Source: Thiohalocapsa sp. ML1
GTDB lineage: Bacteria > Pseudomonadota > Gammaproteobacteria > Chromatiales > Chromatiaceae
Length of the DNA: 53,983 bases
Assembly: GCF_001469165.1 (NCBI RefSeq)
Contig: NZ_JABX01000042.1
Coordinates: forward strand, 1-53,983
Direction: 5' to 3'
Made by a program: the position numbers and the translations under genes. How positions within the stretch are numbered: position 1 is the stretch's first letter; every line of letters starts with the position of its first letter. Positions 49,891 to 53,983 of the stretch are shown in pieces. Below the pieces are notes generated by a model. That model was not told where the DNA came from and did no database searches. It saw only the letters and a list, made by a program, of their open reading frames with translations.

Positions 49891-52800
49891 ATGGCATTGC
49901 CCCTCGCCCTGATCGGGCTTCTGCTCGCCACCCTTGTCGGTGCCGGTTCCGCCACGGCAGGTAACGCCGCCGCTGCCGAGCCGAGTCCCGCCGAGCTTGC
50001 CGACGCGCGGCGCCAGAGCACCCTGCGCACGGTCTACTACTCGGCCCCGCCCTATGCGGAGGAAGTCGATGGCCGTGCCGAGGGCTACAGCGTCGAGCTC
50101 CTCGAACGGGCCGCGGCGCGCGCGGGACTCGCGCTGGACCTGCATCGGCTGGACCTCGGCGCGGCGCTTGCGGGGCTTGGCGACGGCACCGCCGACCTGA
50201 TGCTGAACGCCGTGAGCTGGCCGGAGGCGCCGGACTTTCTGCGCTTCGGCCGGCGCTCGGTGGACATCCAGTTCGGCATCTTCGCCCGGCCCGGGGCCGA
50301 CGCCCCGCGCGGCCTCGACGACCTTGCCGGGCTGCGTGTCGCGACCGCGCGCGGCCAATTCCTGCTGCCGCGGCTCCGCGAGCGGGTCCCCGCTGCCCGG
50401 ATCCTGGAGCTGCCGGACTTCGAGGAGGCCCTGCGCGCGGTGGCGGACGGGCGCGCCGACGCCCATGTGAGCGAGCAGCGCCTAGGGCGTCATCTCATCG
50501 CCGAGCGGATGGTCCCCAATGTCGCCGAAACGGGGACCGCGGACTTTGGCGACGGGTTCTGGGTCAGCGCGAGCTTCTTCGCGGTGCACGCGGACAACGA
50601 GGTGCTGGCCCGACGCCTCGATCGGGCCATCGACGGCCTCGACCCGAGCGAGCGCGAGCGGATCTGGACGCGCTGGTTCGGCGGCGACGACACCGTTGCC
50701 CGCCTGCAGGCGCGCGTAACCCTCACCGACGCCGAGCGCGCCGCGATCGCCGCCACGCCGGAGCTGGTGCTCGGCACCGACCGCGACTGGGCCCCACTCG
50801 TCATCGTCGGCGCCGACGGCCGGCTCTCCGGCATCGACATCGACACCGCAGCGCTCATCGACCGCGTGCTCGGCACCCGCATCCGCTTCGAGGTCGGGCG
50901 CTGGTCCGACATGGTGGCGCGCGCCGAGCGCGGCGAGATCGACGGACTGTCCTCGTCGGCATACCACCCGGAGCGGGCCGAGCGCTTCCTGTTCACGGCG
51001 CCCTACGCGGAGGCCAACAAGTCCGTCTACGTGAAGGCGGGCAATCCGCTGCGGCTACACTCGGCCGCGGATCTCGCCGGGCGGCGGGTCGGCATCTTCC
51101 GCGGCAACCTGAGCGAAGAGAAGCGCGTGCGCGAGAGCGCCGGCGCCGAGCCGGTGGCCTTCGATTCGGGCAGCGATGCCGCCAACGGCCTGCTCTCCGG
51201 GGCGGTCGATGCGCTGGTGGGCGGCAACGCCTTCAATTTCTGGTTGCGCGAGCGCAACATCACCGGCGTCGAGCCGGCCTTCGTGTTTGCCGACCCCGTC
51301 CTGCTCGTGTTCTCGATCCGCAAGGACCGCCCGCACCTGGCGAGCGCCATCGACAAGGTGCTGAGCGCCCTGGGGCCGGATGGGCGCCTCGCCATCCGCA
51401 GGCGCTACTTTCCGCCGCTCGATCCCGCTCTGCCGGCGGGCGTGCCGGACCTGAGCCCTGCCGAGCGCGCCTACCTGGAGCGCAAGGGGCGGCGCCTCAC
51501 CTACTGCCTGAACCCCTACTGGGCGCCCTACGACTACCTGGACAACGGCGAGCACCGGGGCATCTTCAAGGACTACCTGGATCTCTTCGCCGCCAAGCTC
51601 GGCGTCAGCCTCACGCCGCTGCCCACGCAGGACTGGACCGAGACGCTGGGTTTCGCCGAGCAGCGCCGGTGCGATCTAGTGGCCGGCGCCGTGCGTACTG
51701 CCGAGCGCGAGCGCTACCTGGCCTTTACGTCGCCTTACGTCAGCCTGACCCACGTGCTGGTGGCGCGCGCGGATGCCCCCTTCGTCGCCGGCATCGAGAG
51801 CCTGCCCGGCAAGCCCATTGGCGTGCCCTTGGACTCGGCCATCGAGTCCCAGCTCAAGGCGCGCTATCCGCAGCAGCCCTTCGTCGCCTTCGGCAGCCCG
51901 GCCGACGGCCTGCGGCTGCTGAGCGAAGGGGGCATGTATGCGGCCGTGGTGGCGCTGGAGAACGCGGCGGAGCTCGTCGACGAGGGCCTCGGGCGCCTGC
52001 GCATCATCGGCAAGCTGGACGAGCCCTATCCCATCTCCGTGGCCGTGCGCAACGACGAGCCCGAGCTGCTCGGGATCCTGCAGAAGGCCGTGAACGCCAC
52101 GACACCCGCCGAGCACGACCGCATCGCCGAGCGGCGCACCACCTTCCGCATCGAGCAGCGGCTCGACCTCGCTTGGCTGCTGCAGATCCTCGCCGTCCTC
52201 GCGGTCGTTGCGGCCGTGCTCGGGCACCGCCAGTGGGAGCTCGGGCGGCTCAACCGCCGGCTGCGCATCGCCAAGGAGGCCGCCGAGGTCGCGGACCGCG
52301 CCAAGGGCGAGTTCCTCGCCAACATGAGCCACGAGATCCGCACGCCCCTGACCGCGGTGCTGAGCCTCGCCGCCCTCGGCAGCCGCGGCGGCGACGCCGA
52401 GCGCTTGCGTGCGTGGATGACGGAGATCGAGCGCGCCGGGCGCTCGCTGCTCGGCGTGGTCAACGAGATCCTGGACTTCTCGCGGCTGGAGAGCCGCGCC
52501 GAGCCGGTGGCGCGCGAGCCCCTGGACCTGGCCGAGGTCCTGGCCGGTGTCGTTCTCATCGCCGGCCCACTGGCGCAGGCCAAGGGGCTCCGCCTTGAGA
52601 CCGAGCTCGCGCCGACGCTGGCGGGGCGCTGGCTCGGCGATGGCCACAAGCTGGAGCGCGTGCTGGTTAACCTCGTCGGCAACGCGCTCAAGTTCACCGA
52701 CCAAGGCGAAGTCCGCATCAGCGTGGCGCCGGACAGCGCCGCCGCAGCGGAGCGCGCGATGATTGCCTTTGAGGTCAGCGACACCGGCATCGGCTTCGAC

Positions 52801-53835
52801 GCCGCCGCGCTGCCGTCGCTGTTCGCGGCCTTCGAGCAGGGCGACGGCTCGCTCGCGCGCCGCCATGGCGGCACCGGGCTCGGGCTCGCCATCGTCAAGC
52901 GGCTCGTGGAGCTGATGGGCGGCAGCGTCACCGCCGACAGCGCGCCCGGGCAGGGGGCGCGGTTTCGGGTGCTCATGCCGCTGGAGCGCGCGCCGGCCGC
53001 GGCGGCGCCGCGCAACGTCGTGCCCACGCTCCCCCATCCGGCGCGGCCGGCCACCGCTGCCGTGTCCGGCCGGGTGCTGGTGGTGGAGGACAACGCGCTG
53101 AACCGGCGCATCCTCTGCGCCCTGCTCGGCGAGCTCGGCATCGCCGCCGACACCGCGGCGAGCGGCGCTGCCGCGCTGGCGCGCCTCGCGGCGGGACCCG
53201 ACGACTTCGACCTGGTGCTGATGGACCTGCAGATGCCGGGCCTCGATGGCTTCGAGACCACGCGGCGCCTGCGCGCGGAGCCGCGGCTCGCAGAGCTGCC
53301 GGTGGTCGCCATCACCGCCCATGTGCTGCCCGAAGACCGGCGGCGCTGCGAAGCGGCCGGCATGAACGACCACATCGCGAAGCCCTTCGAGCGCGACGCC
53401 TTTGCCGCGACACTGGCGCGCTGGCTGCCGCTGAGGCTGAGCGATGTGCCCGCGGCGCGCCCCCCGGCGACGGTGCCTTGGGTGGACGCGCAGGTGCTGC
53501 TCGACGCCGCCCGCGGCGACCGCCGCGAGCGCTTGCTGCTGGCGCGGGCCTTCGTGGACGGCTTCGAGCCGCAGCTCGCGGCGCTTGACGCCGTCGGCGG
53601 CCCCGATGGGGCGGCCTTGGCACGCATGCTCCATCTGCTGCGCGGCACCGCCCCGATGCTCGGCGCGGTGCGGGCCGGGGCGCTGGCGCGCACGCTGGAG
53701 GATGGTCTGCGCCGCGGCGAGGCGCTCGACCCGGCGGCGCTGGCCGAGCTGCGCGACGCCCTCGCCGGCACGCTGGCTGAGATGCGCGCGCTTGCGCATG
53801 CGCCCGAGGCCGCCGACGCTGTCGCGCTTGCTTAG
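49891..53835 (+). CDS. BvgS-like hybrid histidine kinase with three solute-binding domains
   Basis: The 1314-residue sensor has a signal peptide, three periplasmic solute-binding-protein-type (SBP_bac_3) domains (first at LRTVYYSAPPYAEEVDGRAE, second at PELVLGTDRDWAPLVIVGAD, third at RRLTYCLNPYWAPYDYLDNG), one membrane helix at about residues 763-782, a HisKA domain with H-box His814 (in FLANMSHEIRTPL), an ATPase domain (VLVNLVGNALKFTDQGEVRI and GTGLGLAIVKRLVELMGGSV), a receiver domain with Asp1112 (LVLMDLQMPGLDG), and an Hpt domain with His1248 (HLLRGTA). This is the BvgS/EvgS unorthodox phosphorelay, with one more binding domain than BvgS. No response-regulator gene is adjacent in the window. 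Confidence 0.93.
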   Translation: MALPLALIGLLLATLVGAGSATAGNAAAAEPSPAELADARRQSTLRTVYYSAPPYAEEVDGRAEGYSVELLERAAARAGLALDLHRLDLGAALAGLGDGTADLMLNAVSWPEAPDFLRFGRRSVDIQFGIFARPGADAPRGLDDLAGLRVATARGQFLLPRLRERVPAARILELPDFEEALRAVADGRADAHVSEQRLGRHLIAERMVPNVAETGTADFGDGFWVSASFFAVHADNEVLARRLDRAIDGLDPSERERIWTRWFGGDDTVARLQARVTLTDAERAAIAATPELVLGTDRDWAPLVIVGADGRLSGIDIDTAALIDRVLGTRIRFEVGRWSDMVARAERGEIDGLSSSAYHPERAERFLFTAPYAEANKSVYVKAGNPLRLHSAADLAGRRVGIFRGNLSEEKRVRESAGAEPVAFDSGSDAANGLLSGAVDALVGGNAFNFWLRERNITGVEPAFVFADPVLLVFSIRKDRPHLASAIDKVLSALGPDGRLAIRRRYFPPLDPALPAGVPDLSPAERAYLERKGRRLTYCLNPYWAPYDYLDNGEHRGIFKDYLDLFAAKLGVSLTPLPTQDWTETLGFAEQRRCDLVAGAVRTAERERYLAFTSPYVSLTHVLVARADAPFVAGIESLPGKPIGVPLDSAIESQLKARYPQQPFVAFGSPADGLRLLSEGGMYAAVVALENAAELVDEGLGRLRIIGKLDEPYPISVAVRNDEPELLGILQKAVNATTPAEHDRIAERRTTFRIEQRLDLAWLLQILAVLAVVAAVLGHRQWELGRLNRRLRIAKEAAEVADRAKGEFLANMSHEIRTPLTAVLSLAALGSRGGDAERLRAWMTEIERAGRSLLGVVNEILDFSRLESRAEPVAREPLDLAEVLAGVVLIAGPLAQAKGLRLETELAPTLAGRWLGDGHKLERVLVNLVGNALKFTDQGEVRISVAPDSAAAAERAMIAFEVSDTGIGFDAAALPSLFAAFEQGDGSLARRHGGTGLGLAIVKRLVELMGGSVTADSAPGQGARFRVLMPLERAPAAAAPRNVVPTLPHPARPATAAVSGRVLVVEDNALNRRILCALLGELGIAADTAASGAAALARLAAGPDDFDLVLMDLQMPGLDGFETTRRLRAEPRLAELPVVAITAHVLPEDRRRCEAAGMNDHIAKPFERDAFAATLARWLPLRLSDVPAARPPATVPWVDAQVLLDAARGDRRERLLLARAFVDGFEPQLAALDAVGGPDGAALARMLHLLRGTAPMLGAVRAGALARTLEDGLRRGEALDPAALAELRDALAGTLAEMRALAHAPEAADAVALA

Positions 53836-53839
53836 CAGC

Positions 53840-53866
53840 TGGGAGCGCCGGCTTTCAGCCGGCTTC
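53840..53866. repeat. Palindromic repeat, same family as 84-180
   Basis: TGGGAGCGCCGGCTTTC followed by AGCCGGCTTC reads as the reverse complement of the 45-bp units at 84-173, apart from one missing and one changed base. It is 5 bases after the sensor kinase stop and could serve as its 3' structure, although it lacks a T-tract. Confidence 0.75.
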
Positions 53867-53983
53867 GCGTGCCGGGGGCTCGATGCCCCGGCGCGCGATC
53901 TGCGGCGCGGGAGCCGGGCGGTTGCCCATGACGCGTCGCCGGGCGGACGAGCGCGCATGTGGCCTCTGATCAGCTCAGACGCC

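Noticed and set aside
51676-53958. Long minus-strand frame opposite the sensor kinase (760 codons)
   Set aside because: It runs antisense to well-defined HisKA, ATPase and receiver domains and reads as Arg/Gly/Ala/His-rich filler.

Overview
The window looks like chromosomal DNA of a high-GC gammaproteobacterium, most likely a purple-sulfur-type (Chromatiales) relative. This rests on its GC-rich codon use, frequent GTG/TTG starts, a complete gammaproteobacterial Tol-Pal operon, a tonB/gshB/pil neighbourhood arranged as in Pseudomonas, and many extragenic palindromes. The taxonomy is inference. No rRNA, tRNA or CRISPR array was seen.

Region 1 (1-6690): tonB, apbE and gshB on the minus strand, then pilI-pilJ on the plus strand. 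Region 2 (7080-18194) is a defence and toxin-antitoxin island. A type III restriction-modification operon (mod, two small genes, res) looks intact. It is followed by what appear to be stubs of a second defence locus: a helicase with a DUF3883 tail, a DUF1156 methyltransferase and a DUF499 ATPase. Each stub keeps only parts of its gene, and they are interleaved with UPF0175/DUF3368, VapBC-like, DUF2283 and DUF433 modules in various states of decay. Region 3 (18580-20438) holds an outer-membrane efflux protein and a periplasmic adaptor without a visible inner-membrane pump.

Region 4 (20644-26556) is ybgC-tolQ-tolR-tolA-tolB-pal-cpoB, the envelope-constriction machinery. Region 5 (26712-31111) is a minus-strand pair of P-loop ATPases: a 1081-residue STAND-like protein with TPR-like repeats and a smaller, frameshifted ATPase. 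Region 6 (31280-42243) is metabolic: a TauE/SafE permease, a molybdenum hydroxylase (2Fe-2S subunit, molybdopterin subunit, XdhC maturation factor), PPK2 polyphosphate kinase, a CAP-domain protein and a 1332-residue FAD/Fe-S/CCG oxidoreductase.

Region 7 (42248-48561) is a second accessory zone: a PIN toxin-antitoxin pair, a frameshifted ImmA-like gene, an ORF-less group II intron, a broken transposase abutting a broken AAA-ATPase/nuclease gene, small proteins and a strong inverted repeat. Region 8 (48562-53835) has a D-2-hydroxyacid dehydrogenase and a BvgS-like hybrid kinase with three periplasmic solute-binding-like domains.

The strongest themes for follow-up are the serial internal deletions in the defence island, the small gene pair embedded between mod and res, the two-ATPase operon, and families of short repeats (GAYNYC hexamer arrays and GCCGGCTTTCCAGCCGGC-type palindromes) between genes. 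Long conserved genes are uninterrupted while most accessory genes carry frameshifts or nonsense codons. This favours genuine decay over sequencing error, although several shifts fall in short G/C runs.
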